64,000 nt of DNA from Streptomyces brevispora (GCF_007829885.1 NZ_VIWW01000001.1:4774001-4838000); one strand, 5' to 3'. Shown: positions 31,896 through 40,864, numbered from the stretch's first letter. Program-made: numbers and translations. Notes: generated from the letters alone by a model not told the origin.

Positions 31896-32645
31896 ATGAG
31901 TGGAACGGGACGTACGGATGACGGCCGCGGCCGGCTCGGCAGCATGCTGTCGGGGCTGGCGGTGGCCGTCGGCTGTGTGCTCTTCCTCGGCGGTTTCGCC
32001 TGGGCAGCCGTGGTGTACCGGCCGTACACGGTGCCGACCGAGTCGATGACACCGACGGTGAACGCGGGCGACCGGGTTCTCGCGCAACGGGTGGACGGCA
32101 GCGAGGTGCGCCGCGGTGATGTGGTGGTGTTCACCGACCAGGCGTGGGGCGATATGCCGATGGTGAAGCGGGTCGTCGGAATCGGCGGCGACAAGATCGC
32201 CTGCTGCGAGAAGGGCGGGCTCCTCACGGTCAACGGCATACCCGTTGAGGAACCGTATCTGCGGACGACCGACCCCGCCTCGGGGAACGACTTCACGGCC
32301 GAGGTGCCCAAGGGAAAGCTCTTTCTCCTGGGCGACGACCGCCGGGTCTCGCTGGACTCCCGGGTCCATCTGGAGGACCGCGGACAGGGCTCGGTACCCC
32401 GCAGCGCCGTGACGGCCCGGGTGGACGCCGTCGCCTGGCCGCTGGGCGCCATGATCGAACGGCCGAAGGCCTTCGCCGCGCTGCCGGGCGGGGTGTCGTC
32501 GGCGGGGCCCCTCAAGCTTCAGCTCGGGGCCGTGGCCGTGGGTGTGGTGCTCATTCTGGCCGGTGCCGTGTACGGCCCGGTCGCGGCCCGTACCGCCCGG
32601 TCGAAGCGGAACAAGCAGCGGCAGGCGGCTACCGGTGTCCGTTGA
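31896..32645 (+). CDS. sipZ: Type I signal peptidase 5 (SipZ-like)
   Basis: A 249-residue, more divergent signal peptidase. The N-terminal helix is LSGLAVAVGCVLFLGGFAWAA, box B VPTESMTPTVNAGDRVLAQRV, the catalytic Lys lies in MVKRVVGIGGD, and box E is LGDDRRVSLDSRVH (GDDR in place of GDHR/GDNR). A C-terminal membrane anchor (LGAVAVGVVLILAGAVYGP) is present. The ATG at 31896 is preferred over 31881 and 31848. In S. lividans sipZ heads a second operon, and here it overlaps the NUDIX gene by 11 nt. Confidence 0.88.
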   Translation: MSGTGRTDDGRGRLGSMLSGLAVAVGCVLFLGGFAWAAVVYRPYTVPTESMTPTVNAGDRVLAQRVDGSEVRRGDVVVFTDQAWGDMPMVKRVVGIGGDKIACCEKGGLLTVNGIPVEEPYLRTTDPASGNDFTAEVPKGKLFLLGDDRRVSLDSRVHLEDRGQGSVPRSAVTARVDAVAWPLGAMIERPKAFAALPGGVSSAGPLKLQLGAVAVGVVLILAGAVYGPVAARTARSKRNKQRQAATGVR

Positions 32646-33123
32646 GAAGCGCAAGGTCTCCCGCCTGGTACTCCTGGATCCGGACGACCGCATTCTACTG
32701 ATGCACGGGTTCGAACCGGAGGCCCCGGCGAGCGCGTGGTGGTTCACCCCCGGCGGCGGGCTGGAGGGCGACGAGACCCGGGAGCGGGCGGCGCTGCGCG
32801 AGCTGTCCGAGGAGACCGGGATCACGGATGTCGAGCTGGGCCCGCTTCTCTGGAAGCGGATGTGCTCCTTCTCGTTCGACGGCCGGCGCTGGGATCAGGA
32901 CGAGTGGTACTTCCTCGCCCGTACGACACAGACCCTGACGGACACCAGCGGGCAGACCGGGCTGGAACGGCGCAGTGTCGCGGGTCTGAGGTGGTGGACC
33001 TCCGCCGAACTGTCGGCGACGCGTGAGACGGTGTACCCGACCAGACTCGCCGGGCTGCTGCGCACGCTGCTCGACGAGGGTCCTCCGCGTGCGCCGCTGG
33101 TCCTGGCTCCCGAAATCGCCTGA
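32635..33123 (+). CDS. NUDIX hydrolase
   Basis: A 162-residue NUDIX enzyme hydrolysing a nucleoside diphosphate linked to an unknown group X. The Nudix box is complete: GLEGDETRERAALRELSEET followed by GI. The GTG start at 32635 lies inside the 3' end of the SipZ-like gene, so translation is coupled. This agrees with the reported sipZ operon in Streptomyces containing unrelated genes. Confidence 0.88.
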   Translation: MSVEKRKVSRLVLLDPDDRILLMHGFEPEAPASAWWFTPGGGLEGDETRERAALRELSEETGITDVELGPLLWKRMCSFSFDGRRWDQDEWYFLARTTQTLTDTSGQTGLERRSVAGLRWWTSAELSATRETVYPTRLAGLLRTLLDEGPPRAPLVLAPEIA

Positions 33124-33186
33124 GCGTCCGGGGCGTCGGGGCCTGGCGCACAATGGGGGAACGCACGGCTGAAGGGGAACATGCCA

Positions 33187-33495
33187 ATGAGCGCCGAGGA
33201 CCTCGAGAAGTACGAGACCGAGATGGAGCTGAAGCTCTACCGGGAGTACCGCGATGTCGTCGGTCTGTTCAAATATGTGATCGAGACCGAACGGCGCTTC
33301 TACCTCACCAACGACTACGAGATGCAGGTGCACTCGGTCCAGGGCGAGGTGTTTTTCGAGGTGTCCATGGCGGATGCCTGGGTCTGGGACATGTACCGGC
33401 CCGCACGGTTCGTCAAGCAGGTCCGGGTCCTGACGTTCAAGGACGTCAACATCGAGGAGCTCAACAAGAGCGATCTCGAACTTCCGGGTGGCTGA
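33187..33495 (+). CDS. DUF2469 family protein
   Basis: A 102-residue conserved actinobacterial protein (DUF2469), very close in sequence to the mycobacterial homologue I remember: SAEDLEKYETEMELKLYREY, RRFYLTNDYEMQVH, MADAWVWDMYRPARFVKQV. The function is unknown; it is always near rnhB, yraN or lepB genes. The ATG at 33187 gives the usual start; the ATG at 33181 adds two residues. Confidence 0.92.
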   Translation: MSAEDLEKYETEMELKLYREYRDVVGLFKYVIETERRFYLTNDYEMQVHSVQGEVFFEVSMADAWVWDMYRPARFVKQVRVLTFKDVNIEELNKSDLELPGG

Positions 33496-33579
33496 GTTGT
33501 CCACATTCACCTGCTTATCCACCAAGATCCACTAGCGGCGGGGGAACGCGGCAGAGTCGGTGCCGGAGGTGGTGCCGAT

Positions 33580-33939
33580 ATGAACGCACGGGGGGCACTC
33601 GGGCGGTACGGCGAGGATCTGGCGGCGCGGCTGCTGACCGATGCCGGCATGTCCGTACTGGAGCGGAACTGGCGCTGTCGCGCCGGCGAGATCGACATTG
33701 TCGCGCTGGACGGCGACGCGCTCGTCATCTGTGAGGTGAAGACGCGCAGGGCGGGTGGCTTCGAGCACCCGATGGCCGCCGTCACACCGGCCAAGGCGGA
33801 CCGGCTGCGACGGCTGGCCGAACTCTGGCTCGACCGGCACGACGGCCCGCCGCCCGGCGGGGTGCGGATCGACCTGGTCGGCGTGGTGCTGCCCAGGCGC
33901 GGTGCACCGCGGGCCGAGCATGCGCGGGGGGTGGCCTGA
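33580..33939 (+). CDS. yraN: YraN/UPF0102 endonuclease-like protein
   Basis: A 119-residue member of UPF0102, which has a restriction-endonuclease-like fold. The signature GRYGEDLAARLLTDAGMSVLERNWRC then GEIDIVALDGDALVICEVKTR carries the (D)E...D...E-x-K arrangement of nuclease-like proteins. The function is not established. Its stop overlaps the ComM-like start. Confidence 0.92.
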   Translation: MNARGALGRYGEDLAARLLTDAGMSVLERNWRCRAGEIDIVALDGDALVICEVKTRRAGGFEHPMAAVTPAKADRLRRLAELWLDRHDGPPPGGVRIDLVGVVLPRRGAPRAEHARGVA

Positions 33940-35564
33940 TGGGGTTCGCGCGTGCCTGCTCGGTGGCGCTGGTCGGCGTCGAGGGCGTGGTGGTGGAGGT
34001 CCAGGCGGACCTGGAGCCCGGGGTGGCGGCGTTCACCCTGGTGGGGCTGCCGGACAAGAGCCTGGTGGAGAGCCGCGACCGGGTCAGGGCGGCGGTGGCC
34101 AATTCCGGCGCGGAGTGGCCGCAGAAAAAGCTCACGGTGGGTCTGTCCCCGGCCTCGGTACCCAAGGGCGGTTCGGGTTTCGATCTCGCTGTCGCGTGCG
34201 CGGTGCTCGGCGCGGCCGAGCGGATCGACCCCGCTTCGATCGCCGATGTGGTGATGATCGGGGAGTTGGGGCTCGACGGCCGGGTACGGCCGGTGCGCGG
34301 GGTACTGCCCGCCGTCCTGGCCGCGGCGGAGGCCGGCTACCGGCAGGTGGTCGTCCCGGAACAGACGGCGGGCGAGGCAGCGCTGGTGCCCGGGGTCTCC
34401 GTGCTCGGGGTCCGGAGCCTGCGGCAGTTGATCGCCCTGCTCCGCGACGAACCGGTGCCCGAGGAACAGGAGCCCCACGACCAGGGGCGTCCCGACACCA
34501 TGCTGGCCGGCCTCATGGTGCCCGGCGCCGGTATGGGCACCGGCACCGCCAGGGGTTCGGCGCAGGGCGAGGGACACCGGCCCGACCTGGCGGACGTCGC
34601 GGGTCAGGAGCGTCCGCGCAAGGCCCTGGAAGTCGCAGCGGCTGGCAGCCACCACCTTCTGCTGTCCGGACCGCCGGGCGCGGGCAAGACCATGCTCGCC
34701 GAACGGCTGCCCGCGATCCTGCCGCCCCTGACCAGGCAGGAATCCCTTGAGGTGACCGCGGTGCACTCGGTGGCGGGCATCCTTCCGCCGGGCGAACCCC
34801 TGGTCTCCCGGGCGCCGTACTGCGCACCGCACCACTCGGCGACCATGCAGTCGCTGATCGGCGGGGGCAACGGGCTGCCACGGCCCGGCGCGGTGTCGCT
34901 GGCTCATCGCGGCATCCTCTTTCTGGACGAGGCGCCGGAATTCTCGGTACGGGCCCTGGACGCACTGCGTCAGCCGCTGGAGTCGGGGCACGTGGTGGTG
35001 GCTCGCAGCGCCGGGGTGGTGCGGCTGCCGGCCCGGTTCCTGATGGTGCTGGCCGCCAACCCGTGCCCGTGCGGGCGGCACACCCTGAGCGGGGCCGGCT
35101 GTGAATGCCCTCCCGCGTCGGTCCGGCGCTACCAGGCCCGGCTCTCCGGCCCGTTGCTCGACCGGGTGGATCTGCGGGTGGCCGTCGACCCCGTCAAGCG
35201 CGCGGACCTGATGGGACAGGGCGGCCGGGGCGAGTCGACCGCGACGGTCGTCGCCCGGGTGCGGGCGGCCCGGGCCCGGGCGGCGGAGCGACTGGCCGGC
35301 ACCCCCTGGACCACCAACAGCGAAGTGCCCGGACACGAGTTGAGGACCCGGCTGGTCGTGGCGCCGGGGGCACTGATGGCGGCCGAGCGGGACATGGAGC
35401 GGGGCCTGCTCACCGCACGCGGCCTGGACCGGGTTCTGCGGGTGGCGTGGACCGTCGCGGATCTACGGGGCGCCGACCGGCCGGACGCCTCGGACGTCGC
35501 GGTGGCACTGGAGCTGCGGACCGGGATCCCGCGAGGGGCCCCACTGACGGCGGGGGCGGCATGA
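33939..35564 (+). CDS. comM: ComM/YifB-family Mg-chelatase-like AAA+ ATPase
   Basis: A 541-residue AAA+ protein of the YifB/ComM family; ComM is a helicase promoting branch migration during natural transformation in Gram-negatives. The N-terminal domain (ARACSVALVGVEGVVVEVQADLEPG) is Lon-like. The ATPase has Walker A LLSGPPGAGKTMLAERLP and Walker B GILFLDEAPEF. A Cys cluster (NPCPCGRHTLSGAGCECPP) follows, as in the family. Its start overlaps the yraN stop and its stop overlaps dprA (ATGA). Confidence 0.9.
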   Translation: MGFARACSVALVGVEGVVVEVQADLEPGVAAFTLVGLPDKSLVESRDRVRAAVANSGAEWPQKKLTVGLSPASVPKGGSGFDLAVACAVLGAAERIDPASIADVVMIGELGLDGRVRPVRGVLPAVLAAAEAGYRQVVVPEQTAGEAALVPGVSVLGVRSLRQLIALLRDEPVPEEQEPHDQGRPDTMLAGLMVPGAGMGTGTARGSAQGEGHRPDLADVAGQERPRKALEVAAAGSHHLLLSGPPGAGKTMLAERLPAILPPLTRQESLEVTAVHSVAGILPPGEPLVSRAPYCAPHHSATMQSLIGGGNGLPRPGAVSLAHRGILFLDEAPEFSVRALDALRQPLESGHVVVARSAGVVRLPARFLMVLAANPCPCGRHTLSGAGCECPPASVRRYQARLSGPLLDRVDLRVAVDPVKRADLMGQGGRGESTATVVARVRAARARAAERLAGTPWTTNSEVPGHELRTRLVVAPGALMAAERDMERGLLTARGLDRVLRVAWTVADLRGADRPDASDVAVALELRTGIPRGAPLTAGAA

Positions 35565-36835
35565 CGGGGCATGGGGGCGGGGGAAGCGGACGGGCGCCGG
35601 GCGCCGGGGACAGCCCGCCGGCCGAGGCGCGGACGCCGGGGACAGGAGACCGGGAGCGGCCGGCGCCGGCTCCCGGCGGGGTGAGCGACCGGGAGCGGCT
35701 GGCGCGCGCCGCGCTGACCAGGGTCCTGGAGCCGGGGGACGAACGGGGTGGCCGCTGGCTGCGGGAGTGCGGCGGTGTGGAACTGCTGCGGCGGATCACG
35801 GTCCGGGACGGATCGGCCGAGCAGCTGAACGGCATGACGGCGAAACGTCTGGCCGGCTATCGGCTGCGGGTGGAGACGGCCGACCCCGCGCGGGATCTGG
35901 CGGCCGTGGCCGAGGTCGGCGGGCGCTTCGTGTGTCCGGGCGACCAGGAGTGGCCGACCCAGTTGGACGACCTGGGCGACACCAGACCGACCGGGCTCTG
36001 GGTACGGGGAAGGCCTGGTCTGCGGCTCTGGGCGCTGCGTTCGGTCGCGGTGGTCGGCGCCCGCGCCTGCACACCGTACGGCGCGCACATGGCGACGACA
36101 CTTGGCGCAGGTCTCGCCGAGCGGGGGTGGGTCGTCGTCTCGGGCGCGGCGTTCGGGGTCGACGGGGCGGCGCACCGGGGCGCCCTCGCCGCCGGTGGCG
36201 CGACGATGGCGGTGCTGGCCTGCGGGGTGGACGTCGTGTACCCCCGCGGACACACCGAACTGATCGGGCGCATGGTCGAACAGGGACTCGTCATCGGCGA
36301 ACTGCCGCCGGCCGCCCACCCCACCCGCAGCAGATTCATCCTCCGGAACAGGGTCATCGCCGCGTTGACGAGGGGAACCGTCGTGGTCGAGGCCGAATAC
36401 CGCAGCGGTTCACTGGTCACGGCACGCTGGGCCCAGCGACTGGGCCGCTTCACCATGGGCGTTCCGGGACCTGCCACCAGCGGTCTGTCGGCAGGCGTTC
36501 ATGAACTCCTTCGAGGGGAGGGCGTGCTGGTGACGGACGCCGCGGAAGTCGCCGAACTGGTGGGTGACATGGGAGAACTCGCCCCGGCCAGATGCGGTCC
36601 GGTGCTTCCGCGGGACCTTCTGGACGCCGAGTGCGGCCGGGTCCTCGACGCGCTGCCGGCCCGCGGCGCCGCCGACGGGCGCGAGGTGGCCCGCACCGCG
36701 GGAACGAGCGCCGACGCTGCGCTCGCCAGGTTGTACGAACTGCACTCACTGGGGTTCGTCGAACGTCATGGCGATGGATGGGAGTTGACGCGACGGCGGA
36801 CTCGCAATGACGACGCGCGGCGAGGCGGTACTTGA
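35561..36835 (+). CDS. dprA: DNA processing protein DprA
   Basis: A 424-residue DprA/Smf protein that binds incoming single-stranded DNA and loads RecA. The Rossmann-like core shows VVGARACTPYGAHMATTLGAGL, SGAAFGVDGAAHRGAL and RFILRNRVIAALTRGTVVVEA. A C-terminal winged-helix-like region includes TAGTSADAALARLYELHSLGFVERHG. The first ~40 residues are Gly/Pro-rich and may be untranslated if the in-frame GTG at about 35681 is used. It is translationally coupled to comM. Confidence 0.9.
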   Translation: MTGHGGGGSGRAPGAGDSPPAEARTPGTGDRERPAPAPGGVSDRERLARAALTRVLEPGDERGGRWLRECGGVELLRRITVRDGSAEQLNGMTAKRLAGYRLRVETADPARDLAAVAEVGGRFVCPGDQEWPTQLDDLGDTRPTGLWVRGRPGLRLWALRSVAVVGARACTPYGAHMATTLGAGLAERGWVVVSGAAFGVDGAAHRGALAAGGATMAVLACGVDVVYPRGHTELIGRMVEQGLVIGELPPAAHPTRSRFILRNRVIAALTRGTVVVEAEYRSGSLVTARWAQRLGRFTMGVPGPATSGLSAGVHELLRGEGVLVTDAAEVAELVGDMGELAPARCGPVLPRDLLDAECGRVLDALPARGAADGREVARTAGTSADAALARLYELHSLGFVERHGDGWELTRRRTRNDDARRGGT

Positions 36836-36895
36836 CCTGGAGCATTCGGGTGAAAAGGTGAGGCCGATGACCTCGGCGGATCGTTCGGCAACGAC

Positions 36896-36928
36896 TCCGG
36901 GGCCGGCGCGTGACGCGTCGGCCCCGGA
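36896..36928 (+). terminator. Terminator-like hairpin after dprA
   Basis: A 15-bp stem with one mismatch (tccggggccggcgcg / cgcgtcggccccgga) around a tga loop, 60 nt after the dprA stop. The rest of the 291-bp dprA-whiG interval should contain the whiG promoter, which I could not pin down. Confidence 0.7.
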
Positions 36929-37126
36929 CGTCGGCCATGTCCTCGTCCGTGAGCGCCGTCATGTCCTTCGCCGCGCCCGGTGTCGTGATCCGTTCATCCG
37001 GAAGGGCACAGCGCCGATCCCATATCCTGCGCGTACCGCGACACTTCAGTCACGCTACGCTCACAAGGATCCCGCCCCAGACACAAATCCCTCAGCACTT
37101 CACAGCAGAACGGCTCAAGGCACCAC

Positions 37127-37963
37127 ATGCCCCAGCACACCTCCGGGTCTGACCGTGCGGCAGTACCACCGGCTGCGCGTGACACTGTGCGCCCTCCCGC
37201 CCCCTCCTCGCTCGACGAGTTGTGGCGCTCGTACAAGACCACGGGCGACGAGAGGCTGCGGGAACAGCTGATCCTGCACTACTCGCCCCTGGTGAAGTAC
37301 GTCGCCGGCCGGGTGAGCGTGGGCCTGCCGTCCAACGTCGAGCAGGCGGACTTCGTCTCCTCGGGGGTCTTCGGGCTGATCGACGCGATCGAGAAGTTCG
37401 ACATCGAGCGCGCGATCAAGTTCGAGACGTACGCGATCACCCGCATCCGGGGCGCGATGATCGACGAACTCCGTGCGCTGGACTGGATCCCGCGCTCCGT
37501 GCGCCAGAAGGCGCGGGCCGTGGAACGCGCCTACGCCACGCTGGAGGCGCGGCTGCGTCGTACCCCGTCGGAGGCGGAGGTCGCCGCGGAGATGGAGATC
37601 GCGCTGGAGGAACTGCATGCGGTTTTCAGCCAGTTGTCGCTGGCGAACGTGGTCGCACTGGAGGAGCTGCTCCATGTGGGCGGCGAGGGCGGCGACCGGC
37701 TGAGCCTGATGGACACGCTCGAGGACACCGCCGCCGACAACCCGGTGGAAGTGGCCGAGGGGCGTGAGCTCAGGCGGCTGCTCGCCCGGGCGATCAACAC
37801 CCTCCCGGACCGCGAGAAGACGGTCGTCACGCTCTACTACTACGAGGGTCTCACCCTCGCCGAGATCGGGAACGTCCTCGGGGTCACCGAGAGCCGGGTC
37901 AGCCAGATCCACACCAAGTCCGTGTTGCAGTTGCGCGGGAAACTGGCCGACTCCGGTCGCTGA
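37127..37963 (+). CDS. whiG: Sporulation sigma factor WhiG
   Basis: A 278-residue sigma factor of the sigma-28/FliA class that commits aerial hyphae to sporulation in Streptomyces. Region 2 reads PLVKYVAGRVSVGLPSNVEQ, FVSSGVFGLIDAIEKFD and FETYAITRIRGAMIDELR; region 3 WIPRSVRQKARAVERAY; region 4 LPDREKTVVTLYYYEGLTLA then VTESRVSQIHTKSVLQLR. The sequence is a very close match to what I know of WhiG. In S. coelicolor it is antagonised by the anti-sigma factor RsiG with c-di-GMP. Confidence 0.97.
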   Translation: MPQHTSGSDRAAVPPAARDTVRPPAPSSLDELWRSYKTTGDERLREQLILHYSPLVKYVAGRVSVGLPSNVEQADFVSSGVFGLIDAIEKFDIERAIKFETYAITRIRGAMIDELRALDWIPRSVRQKARAVERAYATLEARLRRTPSEAEVAAEMEIALEELHAVFSQLSLANVVALEELLHVGGEGGDRLSLMDTLEDTAADNPVEVAEGRELRRLLARAINTLPDREKTVVTLYYYEGLTLAEIGNVLGVTESRVSQIHTKSVLQLRGKLADSGR

Positions 37964-38057
37964 GACCACTCGCCGGCGATGTTCGGCCGGGTCCGCTCCG
38001 GCCACCGATCGGGGCCGCCCGCCCCCTCCCCCGCGCCGGTCGCCGTAGAGTGGACGC

Positions 38058-38657
38058 GTGCCCAGGATTCGAGCGGCCTCCGTGGCCGAGCACCGGACCA
38101 TGCAGCGCGGCGCCCTCCTGGACGCAGCGCGTTCCCTGCTGTCCGAGGGAGGCACGGAGGCACTGACCTTCCCCGCCCTCGCCGAACGCACGGGCCTCGC
38201 CAGGTCATCCGTCTACGAGTACTTCCGTTCCCGCGCCGCCGTCGTCGAGGAGCTCTGCACCGTCGACTTCCCCGTCTGGGCGGCCGAGGTGGAGAACGCG
38301 ATGGAGCGGGCAGGGACGCCGGAGGAGAAGATCGAGGCGTACGTGCGACGGCAGCTCGATCTCGTGGGGGACCGGCGCCACCGGGCCGTCGTCGCGATCT
38401 CCGCGAGCGAGCTGGACGCGGGCGCCCGCGAGAAGATCCGCGCCGCGCACGGCGGGCTGATCGCCATGATCGTCGAGGCGCTCGGAGATCTCGGCCATGA
38501 GCAGCCCAGGCTGGCGGCCATGCTGCTGCAGGGCTCCGTGGACGCCGCGGTGCGACGCATCGAACTCAGCGTGGCGGAGGAGCCGGACGTGATCGCGGAC
38601 ACCGCCGTCGCCATGATCCTTCGCGGCGTCCGGGGAGTCCCCGGCGAGCAGGGCTGA
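38058..38657 (+). CDS. TetR-family transcriptional regulator
   Basis: A 199-residue TetR/AcrR regulator. The N-terminal HTH is ALLDAARSLLSEGGTEALTF then LAERTGLARSSVYEYFRSRAAV (recognition helix ARSSVYEYF). The C-terminal ligand domain is helical with no recognisable ligand. The GTG at 38058 starts it. It lies 94 bp downstream of whiG and converges with the M23-like gene; the target is unknown. Confidence 0.88.
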   Translation: MPRIRAASVAEHRTMQRGALLDAARSLLSEGGTEALTFPALAERTGLARSSVYEYFRSRAAVVEELCTVDFPVWAAEVENAMERAGTPEEKIEAYVRRQLDLVGDRRHRAVVAISASELDAGAREKIRAAHGGLIAMIVEALGDLGHEQPRLAAMLLQGSVDAAVRRIELSVAEEPDVIADTAVAMILRGVRGVPGEQG

Positions 38658-38687
38658 CGTCGGCGCCTCGCCGCGACGCCCGTCAGC
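38653..38687. terminator. Bidirectional hairpin between the TetR and M23-like genes
   Basis: The arms GCTGACG (38653-38659) and CGTCAGC (38681-38687), with inner GGCG/CGCC pairs, include the stop codons of both convergent genes. Confidence 0.55.
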
Positions 38688-39555
38688 GGAGCGGGGCGGC
38701 GGGTCCGCCATCCGGCAGCAACGCCGGGGCACCGCTGCGCGGCTCTGCCGCCGAAAGTCCGGGTTCGGGCACACCGGTCACCGGCAGCAGCCGGGACGGT
38801 CCGCGCCGCAGCAGTGAGGGCGGCAACAGTGACAGCGGGTCCAGATACGCCGCTGCGCGGCGCAGCCCCCAATGCAGACAACCGGCCGCGCAGTGGAACG
38901 GTCCCGTCCCGATGACCGCCACCACCTGTCCCGCAGCGACCTGGTCCCCCTTCGCGACCAGCGGGCGCACCGGCTCGTACGTGGTCCGCAGTGGCGGATC
39001 GCCCGTGTCCGCCAGCTCGATCGCCAACACCCCTCGTCCCGCGACACCGCCCGCGAACGAGACCCGGCCGGAAGCGGCCGCGAGCACCGCCGTTCCCGGT
39101 CCGGCGGCGAGGTCCACCCCGCGGTGCCCCCGCCCGTAGTCCGTGGCGGGCGGCTCCCATCCCCGTACGACCACGGGCCGCCCCGCCAGCGGCCAGACCC
39201 GTCCGCCGGTCGGCGGATCCACGGGGTCCGTTGGGTCCACGGGGTCCGTTGGGTCCACGGGGTCCGCTGGGTCCACGGGGTCCGCTGGGTCCACGGGGTC
39301 CGCCGGGTCCGCCGGATCTACCGGGTCCGGCAGATCCACCCCGTCCGGCAGATCCGCCGGGTCCGGCGCGGGCGCGGGCAGGGACATGTGCGGCTGCTTC
39401 GTGGCCGGGGCGGCCGTCCCGCAGTACCCCATCGCGAGAAGCGCCGCGGCGGCTGCCGCCGATGCCGCCCGCATCAGGAGCCCCCGTCCGGCACCCGGTG
39501 CGCCGCGTCCCCCGGCCCGGACCCGGGGTCCGTCCAGGTCAGTTGTGTTTCGCAT
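38683..39555 (-). CDS. M23 (LytM)-like exported protein with a Cys in place of the catalytic His
   Basis: A 290-residue exported protein. A hydrophobic segment (LMRAASAAAAAALLAMGYCG) may be a signal peptide or lipoprotein signal (Cys after MGY). A low-complexity linker of DPADP/DPVDP hexapeptides follows (encoded by the repeat at 39216-39305), then an M23/LytM domain with the first zinc motif GRGHRGVDLAAGPG (His and Asp ligands). The second motif reads AGCLHWGLR, so the first His of HxH is Cys and only the zinc-ligand His remains. It may be a non-catalytic LytM regulator. The ATG at 39555 is the start. Confidence 0.82.
   Translation of the reverse strand: MRNTTDLDGPRVRAGGRGAPGAGRGLLMRAASAAAAAALLAMGYCGTAAPATKQPHMSLPAPAPDPADLPDGVDLPDPVDPADPADPVDPADPVDPADPVDPTDPVDPTDPVDPPTGGRVWPLAGRPVVVRGWEPPATDYGRGHRGVDLAAGPGTAVLAAASGRVSFAGGVAGRGVLAIELADTGDPPLRTTYEPVRPLVAKGDQVAAGQVVAVIGTGPFHCAAGCLHWGLRRAAAYLDPLSLLPPSLLRRGPSRLLPVTGVPEPGLSAAEPRSGAPALLPDGGPAAPLR
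39216..39305. repeat. 18-bp in-frame tandem repeat in the M23-like gene
   Basis: Five 18-bp units (starts 39216, 39234, 39252, 39270, 39288; ggtccacggggtccg plus ttg or ctg) followed by degenerate units to about 39345. They encode the DPVDP(T/A) hexapeptide linker between the membrane or signal region and the peptidase-like domain. Copy number probably varies between strains. Confidence 0.9.
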
Positions 39556-39829
39556 GGCACCACCGTCCCCCGGCCGCCCGGTTCGCGGGGGATCATGGAC
39601 CGGATCTGTGGAGTACCGGCCGGTTGTGGACAGCGCCGTCACCCGGCACTCGATGGGTCCCGTACACTTCTTGTGGCGATCCGGGTCACCGGGTCGACTT
39701 CGCACGCCCCGCCATCTCCCTTACGGAGGTGGCCGCGCTCCTCGGTCCCTCGTGGCACGGCGCGTCGGGGCGTCAGGCGCGACAGCAAACCTGCGGTCGC
39801 GATAACCGAGCACCTCAAGGAGTACGGCC

Positions 39830-40765
39830 ATGGCCGTCGTCACGATGCGGGAGCTGCTGGAAAGCGGCGTCCACTTCGGTCACCAGACCCGTCGCTGGAA
39901 CCCGAAGATGAAGCGCTTCATCTTCACCGAGCGCAACGGCATCTACATCATCGACCTGCTCCAGTCGCTGTCGTACATCGACCGCGCCTACGAGTTCGTC
40001 AAGGAGACCGTCGCCCACGGCGGCTCCATCATGTTCGTGGGTACGAAGAAGCAGGCCCAGGAGGCCATCGCCGAGCAGGCGACGCGCGTCGGCATGCCGT
40101 ACGTCAACCAGCGTTGGCTCGGTGGCATGCTCACCAACTTCTCCACCGTCTACAAGCGCCTTCAGCGTCTGAAGGAGCTTGAGCTCATCGACTTCGAGGA
40201 CGTGGCCGCCTCCGGCCTCACCAAGAAGGAGCTCCTGGTTCTCTCCCGCGAGAAGGCCAAGCTGGAGAAGACCCTCGGTGGTATCCGCGAGATGCAGAAG
40301 GTGCCGAGCGCCGTCTGGATCGTCGACACCAAGAAGGAGCACATCGCCGTCGGTGAGGCGCGCAAGCTCCACATCCCGGTCGTCGCGATCCTGGACACCA
40401 ACTGCGACCCCGACGAGGTCGACTACAAGATTCCGGGCAACGACGACGCGATCCGCTCCGTCACCCTGCTCACCCGCGTGATCGCCGACGCCGTCGCCGA
40501 GGGCCTCATCGCCCGCTCCGGCGCTGCGACCGGCGACTCGAAGCCGGGCGAGAAGGCCGCCGGCGAGCCGCTCGCCGAGTGGGAGCGTGACCTGCTCGAG
40601 GGCGACAAGAAGGCTGACGCCGAGGTCCAGACCTCCGCCGAGACCGAGAAGGTCGCGGACGCCGCTGAGACGCCGGCCGAGGTCGAGGCCGAGGCCGCCA
40701 CCGAGACGCCGGCCGTCGAGGCCCCCGCTGCCGAGGCTCCGGCCGCGGACGGCGAGCAGGCCTGA
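39830..40765 (+). CDS. rpsB: 30S ribosomal protein S2
   Basis: A 311-residue S2. Signatures include VVTMRELLESGVHFGHQTRR, FVGTKKQAQEAIAEQATRVG and PYVNQRWLGGMLTNFSTV. The last ~60 residues form an Ala/Glu/Pro-rich tail, usual in Streptomyces. An AAGGAG site precedes the ATG at 39830. tsf follows after a hairpin. Confidence 0.97.
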   Translation: MAVVTMRELLESGVHFGHQTRRWNPKMKRFIFTERNGIYIIDLLQSLSYIDRAYEFVKETVAHGGSIMFVGTKKQAQEAIAEQATRVGMPYVNQRWLGGMLTNFSTVYKRLQRLKELELIDFEDVAASGLTKKELLVLSREKAKLEKTLGGIREMQKVPSAVWIVDTKKEHIAVGEARKLHIPVVAILDTNCDPDEVDYKIPGNDDAIRSVTLLTRVIADAVAEGLIARSGAATGDSKPGEKAAGEPLAEWERDLLEGDKKADAEVQTSAETEKVADAAETPAEVEAEAATETPAVEAPAAEAPAADGEQA

Positions 40766-40783
40766 CACCCGTCACGGCTGACG

Positions 40784-40821
40784 ACGGCGGGGGCCGGTGC
40801 CACAGGCGCCGCCCCCGCCGT
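40784..40821 (+). terminator. Hairpin between rpsB and tsf
   Basis: An 11-bp stem (acggcgggggc / gcccccgccgt) with a 16-nt loop that can itself pair partly. Between co-oriented rpsB and tsf such a hairpin probably reduces, rather than stops, read-through. Confidence 0.65.
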
Positions 40822-40864
40822 TCACCCGTAGATCTTTCAGACTTCGAGAGAGACATACAGACTC

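Noticed and set aside
36836..37126. Short protein gene between dprA and whiG
   Set aside because: The only open frames are Arg/Pro-rich, cross the dprA hairpin and lack ribosome-binding sites. The region fits a promoter.
39143..39380. Gly/Ser/Thr repeat protein on the plus strand opposite the M23-like gene
   Set aside because: It is the antisense reading of the DPVDP repeats; the minus-strand frame has signal peptide and LytM motifs.
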